Shown: positions 1-10,043 of the stretch, piece by piece
Layout of the letters: each line of letters starts with the position of its first letter
How positions within the stretch are numbered: position 1 is the stretch's first letter
Source of the DNA: a virus
Length of the DNA stretch: 30,221 bases
IMG/VR virus record: IMGVR_UViG_3300042549_002141
Coordinates: 1 to 30,221 of that record
Reading direction: 5' to 3' (one strand)
Translations under genes and position numbers: made by a program
The notes under the pieces: model-generated
The model's input: only the letters and a program-made list of their open reading frames with translations
What the model was told of the DNA's origin: nothing
Database searches by the model: none

Positions 1-1
1 C

Positions 2-1843
2 AACGCCAGAGGCTACGGTGACGCTTTCAATCAAGCGGCGGGGATGTTTAGCGCGGATCAAGAGCGGCAGATGAAGAACGCACAGAATCGCGCACAGTAT
101 GGTCTCTCAGCAGATCAGGAGCGGGAACGGTCTCGACAGTTCGGTGCAGAACAAGGGCTCAACGCTGCTCAGGTGTTGTCTACGCTTGGTGGGCAGCAGT
201 TCCAGCAAGGCATGGATATCAATAAGCTGCGTAATACCTATGGGGCGCAGCAGCAAGCCCAAAATCAGAGAGGTCTTGACATTGGCTACCAAGACTGGAT
301 GAACCAGAAGAATTTCGACTGGGATCAGATCATGCGTAGGTCTGACCTCCTACGCGCAGTGCCGTCTGGCTCTTCGTCTACCACTTCTATGTACAAGGCT
401 GGCCCAAGCACGGCACAGAACCTAGCCGCTACTGCTGGTACTGCCTACGGAGCGAGTCAACTGTTTGCGCGTGGCGGTCTGGCTTATGCTGCTGGGGGTA
501 TCACGGGCGATGAAAACGTAGCCGCTATTGTTCCTACGCTCAGTATTGACCAACTGAAACAGGCTTACGCTGCTGCTGTACAGATGAATGATCCCGAGAG
601 GATCAGAGTCATTGCTGAGGAGATTCAGAAACGGGAAGCAGTGGATAGCACTTCTGCTATGCCTCCACCCACGGAGCAGCCGATCCCAGCTAATAGCATT
701 TCTGCTATGGCTACTCCAGACATGGTTGACAACATAATGCCTACCCAAGAAGGTATGGCTAACGGTGGCATCGTTGCTTTTGAGGATGGGGGGCAAGTAA
801 GCGGTTCCTATTCCCCCGGCAATGCAGAGATATACAACAAAGCAGGGCAGATGGGGCTTGCCGCTATGAAGCGGAAGTTAGAACTTCAACCACCCAAGGG
901 CATGACGCAAGAGCAGTATCGCGCTGCTGTTATGGCTGAACTTGATGAGTTCAAAGATTTGGCTGGACCTGACCCATACGAAGCTATGGGTAAAAACATT
1001 GAGGGTAGAAAAGCCGACTTAGAAAAGCAAAAGAAAACAGGTTTAGGTCTATCTCTTCTTGAAGCCTCGGGGAAACTTCTAGAAGGACCTAACCTTGCTA
1101 GTGGTTTAAGTGGGGCTTTACCCACCTTTGCTAAGTCTTACGGCGCTTCGACTAGAGATGTCGCCGAACAGCAAGACGCTCTCCAGAAATACCAATTTCT
1201 CATGGAAGACGCCAAGCGCAAAGAGCGCATGGGTGACCTTAAAGGTGCTCGGGAATCTGTCAAAGCAGCGAAAGCGGCTGAGTTGGCGGCATACGGAGCG
1301 GAACGCACTGCACTTCAAGGGGATATCACGGGTGCTGCAGCTTTGGCGGCTCCGTTCAAACCAATGCGTCCTACGGGCGGCGGTGGTGGCGGTGGCGCTG
1401 GTAAGGAAAAACTTGCTGAACTGTTGCAACGAGTTAAGTATGAAGACATGGCGCGGATAAATGCCAAGCTGCCAAAAGACCAACAAAGGTCAGATCAGGA
1501 GCTTCAACGAGAATCCGCTGAACAAGCGATGAAAGAATCTAAGACCTCTGATTACGGAGCGGATAGGCTGACTGCGGCTGCACGTGAAGCTGCGAAGAAA
1601 CGGGTAGCTGCGAAGGAAATGTTCATAGGCCCGAAAGGTATGGAGAAATTCGCAAAAGATAACAACATGACGGTAGATGAAGTCAGACAAAGTTTTGTAG
1701 ATGCCGACATGTCAGATGCGATAATGCAGAAACTCTTGGGTCCGTATGGGAAAGACAAACTTAAAGACGACGCTAAACCTGCTCGCGGTGGTCCTATGTC
1801 AAAAGAGCCGCCAGCAGGATTTAAGGTAGACAAACCAAACTAA
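2..1843 (+). CDS. Phage virion-type protein with glycine motifs (5' end outside window)
   Basis: The reading frame stays open to base 2 of the window. The first ATG at 44 has only a weak purine stretch before it, so the gene is probably cut by the window edge. Counting from that ATG, residues 1-100 are rich in Gln, Ala and Arg, with repeated SADQERxR segments. Around 142-152 comes ARGGLAYAAGG and around 239-253 ANGGIVAFEDGG. A run of glycines lies near 445-455 and the C-terminal third is charged and probably helical. Such RGG(I/L)..A.GG segments are familiar to me from structural or fibre-associated proteins of environmental tailed phages. The exact role (tail, fibre or internal virion) cannot be decided. 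It lies just upstream of a giant virion-type gene on the same strand, which supports a late structural role. Confidence 0.6.
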   Translation, partial: NARGYGDAFNQAAGMFSADQERQMKNAQNRAQYGLSADQERERSRQFGAEQGLNAAQVLSTLGGQQFQQGMDINKLRNTYGAQQQAQNQRGLDIGYQDWMNQKNFDWDQIMRRSDLLRAVPSGSSSTTSMYKAGPSTAQNLAATAGTAYGASQLFARGGLAYAAGGITGDENVAAIVPTLSIDQLKQAYAAAVQMNDPERIRVIAEEIQKREAVDSTSAMPPPTEQPIPANSISAMATPDMVDNIMPTQEGMANGGIVAFEDGGQVSGSYSPGNAEIYNKAGQMGLAAMKRKLELQPPKGMTQEQYRAAVMAELDEFKDLAGPDPYEAMGKNIEGRKADLEKQKKTGLGLSLLEASGKLLEGPNLASGLSGALPTFAKSYGASTRDVAEQQDALQKYQFLMEDAKRKERMGDLKGARESVKAAKAAELAAYGAERTALQGDITGAAALAAPFKPMRPTGGGGGGGAGKEKLAELLQRVKYEDMARINAKLPKDQQRSDQELQRESAEQAMKESKTSDYGADRLTAAAREAAKKRVAAKEMFIGPKGMEKFAKDNNMTVDEVRQSFVDADMSDAIMQKLLGPYGKDKLKDDAKPARGGPMSKEPPAGFKVDKPN

Positions 1844-1849
1844 ACTACT

Positions 1850-4800
1850 ATGGCAATTCAAACCGCGACCAATCAAGAAACTGGAGAGCGAGTTGCCTTA
1901 GTTAATGGGGAATGGCAACCAATCCTCCAATCCGCAACGAACGCAGCAGGGGCAAAGGCTTTTCTAGTCGGTAATGAGTGGTTGACTGAGGATGCCCCCG
2001 CTACCCCTGCCGCTACAGCACCAGAACAAAAAACTACAGCGAACCCATTTATGGGGGCGATTAGCCGCGCTGCGTCTTTAGCTGGGGCTGGGGTAGGGGC
2101 TGTAGCGGAATCTGCCGAACGCCTTGGCGATAAGCTGGAATTGGCTATGCCATTGTCAGGCATAAGCCCAGAAGATATTAAGAACAAGAAACAACTACAA
2201 CCTCTATTTGACTTGTCTAAGTTTTTACAAAATGCTAGCGATAGCATTGGGTATCAGCCAAGCACACAACTTAAAGAGTTAGGCTCTAATCCGCTTAAAG
2301 CCGTCCCGTTTATCGCAGAGCGCGTAATAACATCCTCCCCCGATATGGTGGCAGCAGTGGGGGTTCTACCCGCATACATCGTGGCGCGGACAAAAGAAAT
2401 CTTGGATGAGCGGGTTAAGAACGATGGGAAAACACTGGATGAAGCTACTGTTGGGGATGTGACCGCAGCAGCAGGTGCGGCAATCGCCGAAGGTACGCTT
2501 GAACGGTTTGCTACTAAGGGGTTGTTTAAACCTACTACTGGGACTACAAAAACTGGACGCATAGCGAAAGAAACAAGTGTTCAGGCGGGCACGGAAGTCG
2601 CACAAGAAGAGTTATCGTATCTAGCAGAAGCTGCGGGTACGAAGAAGGGACTTAGTGCCGAGGAAGCGTTAACTCGCGGTGCGGAAGCTGCTTTAGTTGG
2701 TGGAGGACTCGGTGCTACGGTTCAAGGAGCAAAAGAGGCGCTTGCACCAAAAGCAGTAGCCCCGGACGCAGTAGCCCCCGATGAACGAATTGAACCTACT
2801 TTAGAGGCACAAGATGCGCCAATTCCGCCGACTACGCCAACTACGCCAACAGAAGGGCCACCCGCTAGTCCTAGCGGAGCTATCCCTGAGCCAACTGGAG
2901 CAAGCGTTCCTGTGGTTAGCGAGCCCGGAGCGGCTAGCCCCGCCGAGGGAGTTGCAGGAGTTGAGCCAAGTGGAGTGGTTCCTAGTGCAGAAGATGCTGG
3001 AGGGGCTGCAGCAGGAGAAGGAAATGTACCCGCTTCAGTAGCTCCTGATCTGGCTAGCGTAGCTGCCTTACCTAATACCACGGCTGTATTCCGCACAAAG
3101 CGTGGGTCTACCTATGCCTTCCACAATGATGGGACTACTACGAGAAATCGTAGTGGTGAAGGGCATACTGATACCTCTACTGGTGTGCAGCCTACTTCGG
3201 GTCGTACCATTTTCCTCACGCCCGCTGTTGCAGATCAAATCGGCGGTTTTCTGCAGAACCCCGATATGGGGACTAAGCTAGTCCGTGGTGTTGACGAACA
3301 GGGTCAACCTACGAACAAAGCCAACGTAGTTCTTACCGAAGACTATGGCCCCAAGAAGGCTGGTACGGTACTAACTTCTGTGAACTATAGTAAAGAACCC
3401 CGTCTAGGGTTTCAGCCTGTTGAGATTTGGTCAAGTGAAAGTCCTGTCGGCGATGATGGTAGTGGCATCCACTTTGGCTCTAGTATCACTGAAGTAAAAC
3501 CTGCAACAGAAGTCCTTCAAATGGAGCTACCGCTGAACGGTAAGCCGCCAGAACAACCCACCACAACCACTACTGAGGAAACCGCAAGTGGCACTAAAAC
3601 CCCTGAAGCCCAGCAAACAGAAGCGCAAGGACAAGCAGCCCCCGCTGTTCCCCCAGCAGCAGCCCCACAAGTAGCCCCACCCCCACTCCCTCCTTCTTCC
3701 TTACCTCCTCCACCCCCTCCACCCCCTCCCCCTCCTCCCCCTCCTCCCCCTCCTCCCCCCGATGCTGAGAAAGAACTCGCGGATGATGGGGACTCTGGCG
3801 TCAGCATATTTGAGAAGCTGCGTAAGAGTCGGCTGGGTGAAGAAGGGCCAGAAATCGCAGATGCCCTGCAATCAGGTAACCCCCAGACTTCGATACCCAC
3901 CCTCCGTAGGTTGGTTGATCGTAATTGGGCAAACATGTCCTATGGGTCTATTGAGGCATTGGTAGCGCAGCCTACGTTTACGTTCCTCGCCGACTGGTCT
4001 GGCATCAAGGCTATTGATGATGCTGCTGTGCAACTGCAGGAGATGCACGGGTTCTCACAATCCCTACTTGCAGAAACCCAAGAAGTGCTTGGTGAACTGC
4101 AGAGAGAGCTTAACCCGCTGTTAACGAACCCTAAAGCGTACCGCAAGAAGTTTGAGGATTTGACCTACGGCTCCACCTTGCTGCGGTATGACCCGTCAGA
4201 CCCTGCTTCTACTCCACTAAAGGGGCGAAGCGAACAAGACCTCTCTGATGCGCGTAGGCTTGACCAAATGTACAAGACGATTGGCCCCAAGGGCCAGCAG
4301 ATGTACAAGAACATCAAAGCGCACTACGACAAGATGATTAAGTTGTACTCGGACTTGCTCGATGCGCAAATCCAGCAACTGCCGGGGATGTCGTCTGAGG
4401 CTAAAGAGAACCTCATCAATGTGCTGCGTAAGACGTTTGAAGCAGACGCACGTATCCGTCCGTTCTTCCCGTTGGTTCGCCGAGGAGATTTCTTCCTGCG
4501 TGTAGATGAGATGAAGGGGGCAAAACTTCACACACAGTTTTACATGTACGAGACTATCGGCGACAGGGATAACGCCAAAGCGGACATGATTAACGATAAC
4601 CCTAACGCCAAGATAAGTTCTGGTGAAGGTATATCGCAGCTACGGATTAAGACGTACAAGACCAGCGAGATGCTGACCAAAATCTTTGATGCTATCGACC
4701 AAGAGAACTTTGGGTCAGAGCAAGGTAAAGAGTCGTTGAAGGATGCCATCTATCAGGTCTACCTGAACACGATGCCTGAACAGTCTTTCCGCAATCAGTT

Positions 4801-6721
4801 TATCCACCGTGCGGACAAAACCGGATTCAGCCCTGACTTGCTCCGTAATATGGCTACTACTGCATCGAGAACTTCCATGCAGTTGGCTCGACTAAAGTAC
4901 GCTCCACTTCTTCGTAACTCCCTTTCTGCTGCACGTGATGCGGTAGAGGGTCGGCCTAATATGTCTCCGTTCGTTATCGAAGCGGAGAAACGAGTGGACA
5001 TGGCTATGTCTGGCGAGGGCGGCGGGCTAGGGGAGTCTATTGCTGGTGCGCTTAATAAAGCCTCGTACATATATTTCCTGTCTGGGCCTATATCTGCACT
5101 CATACAGCCAGCCAGCATATACATAGCGGCGTTCCCGATTCTTGGGGCTAACCATAACAATGTTAGCGGCGCGGCTTACGAACTTGCTAGGCTGTCCAAA
5201 CTCGTTGGGCAGTTTGGGGTCATGCGTACTAACAAAGACGGCACACATTCATATGTGGCTCCAAGCCTTGCGAACAATAAAAAATTGCCAGCGCGGGAGC
5301 GGGATGCTATAGAGCAGATGGTAACTAGGGGAGTTACTCAATCTACATACGCTAGCCTAGCGTATGGGAACCAAAACATTGACACCCGTACCTCGGCTAC
5401 TGTTCCGGGTAAGGCAGGGCATATTGCAGCAGTGTGGTGCAAGCTGCTTACCTCCAGCCTGATGCACAACACCGAGCGAGTTACTCGTGAAATTGTGTAC
5501 CTTGCGTCGTATCGGTTAGGTATTAAGCGAGGGCTAGACCACGATGCGGCGATCAATCAAGCCGTAAAGGATGTCAACGAATCTCTTGGAAACTACGATG
5601 TAACTAACCGCCCACGATGGACTCAGCGTGGTCTTGGGAAGGTGGCGTTTCAGTTCAGGATGTTCCAACTGCACACAGTGCTGGGGCTGATAACTAACTT
5701 CGCCAAAATGTTTGGCTTCTTTGGTAAAGAGGGTAAGCAAGCCGCAGCCATAAAGTTCTTCGGCACGTTCCTGACAGTCGGCAGTGTGACGGGGTTAGCT
5801 GGACTCCCCTTCTTCGGTTACATGATAGGGGCTGTAGGTGGTGCGCTTAAACTTTTCGAGGAAGATGAAGACTGGCCCCAAGAACTAAAAGACATGGACG
5901 CTAAGACATGGTTCCGAGAGGTGTACCTACCCGAGAAGTTTGGGGATACATTGATTGGTGGTGTACCCCTGTCTCAGATAATAGACTCTGGGCCGATAAA
6001 CGCTTTTACAGGATTTGGTGTTGCAGAACGTATCGGCTTAGCTGATATATCTGGGCGGGACATGAAAGAGGCAAAAAGCGCACGGGATGGGATCACCCAA
6101 ATGCTCATGGAGGTTATGCCCTCACTTAGCATGGCACTAGCCTTTGCCGATGCGTATGATGCGTACCAAGTCGGTGACATTCAAAAGATGCAAGAACGCA
6201 TAGCCCCAGCCAACGTAAGAAATATCCTAGCGGCTCAACGTATTGAAGAAGAAGGTATTGTTGACGCTGCTCGTAACCCTATTGTTGATCCAGAGGAAGT
6301 AAGTGCGGGCATGTTAGCGATGAGGAATTTGGGGCTTCGTACCGCTACAGAAGTTAGAGTTGCTGACGTAATAGGTAAACTAAACGGTGAAGCGCAAAGC
6401 ATCGTTAACAAGAAAGACCTACTAGAAAGACGTATCAAGTTCCAAGCGCGTAAAGGTGATTTTGATGCGCTTAGCGGGATACTGCAAGATAGCGTGGTCA
6501 AGTTCAATATGGACTACCCAGAATACGCTATGGAACCAGAGGCTGTATACGATATGGTTATAGCAGACCTTGAAGTAAAGTACTCATCGCAGTTGGGCAT
6601 GAACCCTAAGACATACGAAAAGAATCTGCGTCTAGTGGGTGAAGCCGTAGACAACCTGAAAGAACGTGTAGCCAGAGAATCAGCAGCTAGGCAAGCGGTC
6701 AGGGAAGCCAAAGAAAAGTAA
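1850..6721 (+). CDS. Giant virion-associated protein (internal/ejection-type), 1623 aa
   Basis: Residues 1-50 carry two copies of a short lvnGEWqP / lvGnEWl type motif. Residues 60-300 are Ala/Gly-rich with hydrophobic stretches. Residues 320-405 are Pro/Ala/Gly-rich linker, and 19 consecutive prolines occupy 619-637. The remainder is a long, mostly helical region. Near 1270-1330 is a segment with FRMFQLHTVLGLI followed by hydrophobic helices. This resembles the C-terminal part of very large phage proteins carrying the PLxRFG-type domain; the assignment is from memory and only moderate. Such giants are usually virion proteins delivered with the DNA or internal core proteins. The gene starts 6 bp after the preceding stop with no clear Shine-Dalgarno site, which suggests translational coupling. 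No protease, lysozyme or methylase motif was recognised. Confidence 0.6.
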   Translation: MAIQTATNQETGERVALVNGEWQPILQSATNAAGAKAFLVGNEWLTEDAPATPAATAPEQKTTANPFMGAISRAASLAGAGVGAVAESAERLGDKLELAMPLSGISPEDIKNKKQLQPLFDLSKFLQNASDSIGYQPSTQLKELGSNPLKAVPFIAERVITSSPDMVAAVGVLPAYIVARTKEILDERVKNDGKTLDEATVGDVTAAAGAAIAEGTLERFATKGLFKPTTGTTKTGRIAKETSVQAGTEVAQEELSYLAEAAGTKKGLSAEEALTRGAEAALVGGGLGATVQGAKEALAPKAVAPDAVAPDERIEPTLEAQDAPIPPTTPTTPTEGPPASPSGAIPEPTGASVPVVSEPGAASPAEGVAGVEPSGVVPSAEDAGGAAAGEGNVPASVAPDLASVAALPNTTAVFRTKRGSTYAFHNDGTTTRNRSGEGHTDTSTGVQPTSGRTIFLTPAVADQIGGFLQNPDMGTKLVRGVDEQGQPTNKANVVLTEDYGPKKAGTVLTSVNYSKEPRLGFQPVEIWSSESPVGDDGSGIHFGSSITEVKPATEVLQMELPLNGKPPEQPTTTTTEETASGTKTPEAQQTEAQGQAAPAVPPAAAPQVAPPPLPPSSLPPPPPPPPPPPPPPPPPPPDAEKELADDGDSGVSIFEKLRKSRLGEEGPEIADALQSGNPQTSIPTLRRLVDRNWANMSYGSIEALVAQPTFTFLADWSGIKAIDDAAVQLQEMHGFSQSLLAETQEVLGELQRELNPLLTNPKAYRKKFEDLTYGSTLLRYDPSDPASTPLKGRSEQDLSDARRLDQMYKTIGPKGQQMYKNIKAHYDKMIKLYSDLLDAQIQQLPGMSSEAKENLINVLRKTFEADARIRPFFPLVRRGDFFLRVDEMKGAKLHTQFYMYETIGDRDNAKADMINDNPNAKISSGEGISQLRIKTYKTSEMLTKIFDAIDQENFGSEQGKESLKDAIYQVYLNTMPEQSFRNQFIHRADKTGFSPDLLRNMATTASRTSMQLARLKYAPLLRNSLSAARDAVEGRPNMSPFVIEAEKRVDMAMSGEGGGLGESIAGALNKASYIYFLSGPISALIQPASIYIAAFPILGANHNNVSGAAYELARLSKLVGQFGVMRTNKDGTHSYVAPSLANNKKLPARERDAIEQMVTRGVTQSTYASLAYGNQNIDTRTSATVPGKAGHIAAVWCKLLTSSLMHNTERVTREIVYLASYRLGIKRGLDHDAAINQAVKDVNESLGNYDVTNRPRWTQRGLGKVAFQFRMFQLHTVLGLITNFAKMFGFFGKEGKQAAAIKFFGTFLTVGSVTGLAGLPFFGYMIGAVGGALKLFEEDEDWPQELKDMDAKTWFREVYLPEKFGDTLIGGVPLSQIIDSGPINAFTGFGVAERIGLADISGRDMKEAKSARDGITQMLMEVMPSLSMALAFADAYDAYQVGDIQKMQERIAPANVRNILAAQRIEEEGIVDAARNPIVDPEEVSAGMLAMRNLGLRTATEVRVADVIGKLNGEAQSIVNKKDLLERRIKFQARKGDFDALSGILQDSVVKFNMDYPEYAMEPEAVYDMVIADLEVKYSSQLGMNPKTYEKNLRLVGEAVDNLKERVARESAARQAVREAKEK
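3704..3760 (+). repeat. Polyproline-coding low-complexity tract
   Basis: Nineteen consecutive proline codons, a mix of CCT, CCC and CCA, form a pyrimidine-only + strand run apart from single adenines. They encode residues 619-637 of the giant virion protein and are preceded by a Pro/Ala/Ser-rich linker. The tract divides the protein into two halves and is a plausible slippage and ribosome-stalling site. Confidence 0.9.
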
Positions 6722-6724
6722 GCG

Positions 6725-6750
6725 AAAAAAAGCCCCGCTCAAGGCGGGGC
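6725..6750 (-). terminator. Rho-independent terminator for the leftward transcript
   Basis: A perfect 7-bp stem, GCCCCGC (6732-6738) and GCGGGGC (6744-6750), encloses a 5-nt loop. The + strand A7 run at 6725-6731 is a U7 tract in the - strand RNA, so the element ends leftward transcription. On the + strand there is no T tract after the stem, so it would be weak for the converging virion genes. Confidence 0.88.
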
Positions 6751-6781
6751 GTAACTGAACAAAGGAGGGCTCTACTCTAGC

Positions 6782-6976
6782 CTAGACTCTCCAGACCCGC
6801 AAGCCCTTGATGCCCTCCTCCACCACGACTCTGGTGACTATGGACATCTTCAGGCGCTTCATTATCTTGGCTAAGGACTTCCTAGCCTCCTCATGGTCTA
6901 TGCAGGGTACGAAGAACGAGTACCCTTTCCTAAACTTAGCCCAATCAATCCGATACGAGACTGTCTCGATTTTCAT
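6782..6976 (-). CDS. Small conserved-type phage protein, unknown function
   Basis: A 64-aa basic protein beginning MKIETVSYRIDW and ending GLRVWRV. The middle reads FFVPCIDHEEARKSLAKIMKRL. A short protein with an FxVPC segment and a C-terminal G(L/I)R(V/I)WR is familiar from other phage replication clusters, but I know no function for it. Its start lies 32 bp inside the end of the primase-helicase gene and no strong Shine-Dalgarno site is visible, so translation may be coupled. It is the last gene before the leftward terminator. Confidence 0.65.
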   Translation of the reverse strand: MKIETVSYRIDWAKFRKGYSFFVPCIDHEEARKSLAKIMKRLKMSIVTRVVVEEGIKGLRVWRV

Positions 6977-9800
6977 CTGCGGCTAGCAAAGAATCCACTT
7001 GGATAAAGTCTGACGTAGACGCATCGAACCACAGCACACGAACTGCTGGCGAGTTCACCTTCATGCCCTTAGACATTCGTTTGTTCTCGGACTTTTGGTA
7101 GACCCCAAGGGCTTCTAGTTCATTCAGCAGCTTGCTGTAGTTAGTCTGCTGATTTACGCAGTACTCTTTGAACTGCTTGGCTACTACAAAAAGCATCTTG
7201 GTATCTGGCTCGTAGCGAATCAGTAGCTCCCCACGTGGCTCTAGCGTCGGCAAAGCGTTCATCCCACTTCTTGCATCCCCATTCCCGCTGACAACAAGGG
7301 TGTTGTTGATGTGCTCGTTGATGAACTCGCCGAGGGTGGCTATTGGGTTGGACTGCGGTGGCTTAACGTCGCCACGTATGCCCGTAACCATAGTTAATGT
7401 CCATGCGTATATGGCCTTCATATCAAAGCCATGAAGGTCCAAGCCCTTGGCGATAAGCCCACCCGCGATATTACAAGCCGTTTCCGCAGACCAAAACCGC
7501 TCACGGGAAGTAAGTTGAAGGTCATGGTCTAGCCTAGCCTGTACCTTAGCCAGCAACTGCTTTGCCTCTTCCAGATTGTTCACTAGCCACTGGATGTAGA
7601 TAGGCGCTGCGTGACCGTAGTTCTCGTTCAGTTGGTGGTCGAACATCTCTTTACCGTGCGCCACACTGATGATGTCGCTGGGCTCGATCCGGTATTCGAT
7701 CAACCGAACGGACTCTCCATCGGGTGAACTCTTCAGTGCGCTCAGTTTCTCGTAGATGCTGGAGTTAGATGAACATAGGGTCATGCTCTGCCACTTGGTG
7801 TTGTTGGTCCGCATCTGGTTCACAGACCCGCGCATACGGTTCTTGCCCCGCCCTTGGGAGATTGCATAGAGCAAGTCCGAGGACTCCAGCGGCTTCATGT
7901 TGGTGATTTCATCAACAGTATTAGGGATGTTGTTCAGCACCCCCATCTGCTGCACCTTGGCGTTGACTGTATCTGCTGCTGTAGCCATTAGCTCCTTTGG
8001 CATACCGTAGACGCTGTTGCACATACGCAGAACTGTGGACTTACCAGAACCAGCGAACTCATAGATCAAGTTGATCGCAGCCCCATCCAATCCCGTGAAC
8101 TTGAACAACGGAGAGCCAAAGGCGGTGAGCGCACCGAAGGCTTGAGCCTCCATCCCCGGCAACCCATACAGATCGAAGACTTCTCTCCACTTCGCCATGC
8201 TCCCCTTCGTGTGAATCTTCTCTACGTACGGCTCGGTGGCTAGCGTAGGGGGGCTGTAGAAAATGCCATCCTTGGTGATCTCTTTATCCCCCAAGATGAA
8301 CTTGCTGTCGTTGTCTACCCAACCAAATTGTGTTCTCATAGTGTCGGCTTTCTTCTCATGCTGTAGGTTCTTGATGCACATAACAACGAAAGAGGCTAGG
8401 GTTTCGTACTGCTTCGGGTGTGCTACTACACCCTGCTGCGCTAGCATCTTTCGGAGTTCATCCTTGGAAGAAATCACAGCGGTAGAGATAGCGAATTCTT
8501 TAATCCCATCGTGGGGCAAGTGCAGCCTGAACAGCGCAACCTCCCCCATCTCAGGGTCCCTCATCCGTTTGACCACATACAGGTCATGTTCGTATACGAG
8601 CTTTGGGCCATCTTCCTCATCAGTCCCCGGCTTTATGTAGATGCCGCCGTTCTTACCCCTGAAGAATGGGAATGGGTACTCGGGTATGGTTACCGTCTGA
8701 ACCCCCTCCTCAGTCTCTACCTTTACTTCGTTATCTTCTTCTGTAGCCTCGGCAATCTCAACGCCAAGCATGATCGGAGACTTGATGCTGCCTTTATGTG
8801 TGCAGCCGTCGCAGCCTGTCGGGTTCTGCTTCTCGAACGTAGCGCAATGGTGTGGACCACCCTTCGCCACTAGGTGCGCTACCTTCCCGTCTACCTCTGC
8901 TGGGTTGTACTCGGGATGCTGGTTAGACATCTTGTGAGATGCCGTGTCCTTGTCTACGCAGAAGGCGGTGATTGATAGCGCAGATCGCCAGAGTGGTTCC
9001 TCGATAGATGCTTGGTTCTCATAGCAGTGCAGTAGTTGATTACAGCCGACTCCGTTAACCGTCTTCAGCATGATGGTCTTGAAGCGTTTGATCTTGTTGG
9101 CAAGTAACGCTTCCATCATCGGGCTCATCGCCGGGACGAAGGCTGGTCTTTCCTCTACTGGCTTAGGTGGTTCTGAAGAGAGGATGCCTTGAACCTGCGC
9201 ATAACTCATGCGCAGAGTCTCCTCGTTCAGAACTACTACTTCTTTTGTTTCTCCGTTTTTGAAGTTAAACGTACCCGGAATACGTAGTACACGCGATGGT
9301 TCAAATACTGACGCATCAACAATCAGTTGGTGCTCGTTGCACAATTCTCGGAGCCGCTCGGCAAGAGGCTTCCATTGCCATTGCTCAATCGTGCTGTCGA
9401 GTAGCCAGTAAGCGTGTATCCCGTAACCGGAACTTACTAAGATGGGTCGCGGTAGACCTACCGCTTTGCAAAACTTCTGAAGCTCGGCTAATCCAGTGGA
9501 TTGGTCGATGTAGCCCTTGACCCTACCCTTCTCGTCTGGTTCAGCCTTGCTAGGCCCACAGTCGATGTCCACCCATAGGGCTCGGAAGTAGATAGCATTT
9601 TTGTGTTCTCTATTATTGAGAGGTCCGTACTTAGCGCATCCGAAGAACGCATCGAACTTCCCCTTAACGAAACGCTGGGCTAACTTGGTAACCTCTTCTC
9701 TAGTTTCTACAAAGTGCTGATCTACGTATCGACCTATCCCCAATGCGCAGAACCGTCCCTCGGGGGGCAGTACGGCGTCGAGCAGATCGAATGTGGACAT
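6945..9800 (-). CDS. Replicative primase-helicase (AEP-like primase fused to DUF927-like AAA+ helicase)
   Basis: Residues 1-205 look like an archaeo-eukaryotic-type primase/polymerase core: ALWVDIDCG supplies an acidic pair (D78, D80), SSGYGIHAYW supplies the S-x-H element (H129), and SRVLRIPGTFNFK follows. Residues 319-335 hold C319, C330, C333 and H335, a likely zinc-binding knot. The C-terminal half carries a Walker A motif, EFAGSGKST (K587), a Walker B-like VDE (D630, E631) and a sensor-like LCSSNSS near 675-681. This arrangement fits DUF927/SF3-like replicative helicases. The protein would prime and unwind DNA for the phage polymerase encoded about 6 kb upstream in the same direction. 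The gene begins one base after the stop of the HTH gene, with a weak Shine-Dalgarno site. Confidence 0.82.
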   Translation of the reverse strand: MSTFDLLDAVLPPEGRFCALGIGRYVDQHFVETREEVTKLAQRFVKGKFDAFFGCAKYGPLNNREHKNAIYFRALWVDIDCGPSKAEPDEKGRVKGYIDQSTGLAELQKFCKAVGLPRPILVSSGYGIHAYWLLDSTIEQWQWKPLAERLRELCNEHQLIVDASVFEPSRVLRIPGTFNFKNGETKEVVVLNEETLRMSYAQVQGILSSEPPKPVEERPAFVPAMSPMMEALLANKIKRFKTIMLKTVNGVGCNQLLHCYENQASIEEPLWRSALSITAFCVDKDTASHKMSNQHPEYNPAEVDGKVAHLVAKGGPHHCATFEKQNPTGCDGCTHKGSIKSPIMLGVEIAEATEEDNEVKVETEEGVQTVTIPEYPFPFFRGKNGGIYIKPGTDEEDGPKLVYEHDLYVVKRMRDPEMGEVALFRLHLPHDGIKEFAISTAVISSKDELRKMLAQQGVVAHPKQYETLASFVVMCIKNLQHEKKADTMRTQFGWVDNDSKFILGDKEITKDGIFYSPPTLATEPYVEKIHTKGSMAKWREVFDLYGLPGMEAQAFGALTAFGSPLFKFTGLDGAAINLIYEFAGSGKSTVLRMCNSVYGMPKELMATAADTVNAKVQQMGVLNNIPNTVDEITNMKPLESSDLLYAISQGRGKNRMRGSVNQMRTNNTKWQSMTLCSSNSSIYEKLSALKSSPDGESVRLIEYRIEPSDIISVAHGKEMFDHQLNENYGHAAPIYIQWLVNNLEEAKQLLAKVQARLDHDLQLTSRERFWSAETACNIAGGLIAKGLDLHGFDMKAIYAWTLTMVTGIRGDVKPPQSNPIATLGEFINEHINNTLVVSGNGDARSGMNALPTLEPRGELLIRYEPDTKMLFVVAKQFKEYCVNQQTNYSKLLNELEALGVYQKSENKRMSKGMKVNSPAVRVLWFDASTSDFIQVDSLLAADENRDSLVSD

Positions 9801-9801
9801 A

Positions 9802-10041
9802 TTATTTGCGTTTCTTGTGGCACTCTATGAATTGCTTGATGCGGTCATGGTGTGGTGGAGCGGGGGTATTTATCCCCCAAAACCAGTTGTAGATCGTCAT
9901 TCGGCTTACCCCCAGTTCGAGGGCAATCTGTTTGACGGAAACACCGCTATCAATGCACGTTCTGCCCAAGGCTACGCCCAGAGACTCAGCATCCGCTTGT
10001 CTATTAGCTTCAACTAAGTTCTGGCTGTAACCATAGCTCAT
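9802..10041 (-). CDS. Small helix-turn-helix DNA-binding protein
   Basis: A 79-aa protein. The start at MSYGYSQ is chosen because GAGGA lies about 8 nt upstream; a longer in-frame start 21 nt earlier lacks such a site. Residues 36-56 (VSVKQIALELGVSRMTIYNWF) form a typical helix-turn-helix of the resolvase/Cro type, preceded by a helical stretch. It sits two bases after the ssDNA-binding protein gene and directly before the primase. It could be a transcription regulator or an origin-binding accessory factor. It is one of two candidates in the window for binding the repeated CTAAC-N3-GTTAG sites; that link is speculation. Confidence 0.75.
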   Translation of the reverse strand: MSYGYSQNLVEANRQADAESLGVALGRTCIDSGVSVKQIALELGVSRMTIYNWFWGINTPAPPHHDRIKQFIECHKKRK

Positions 10042-10043
10042 GC

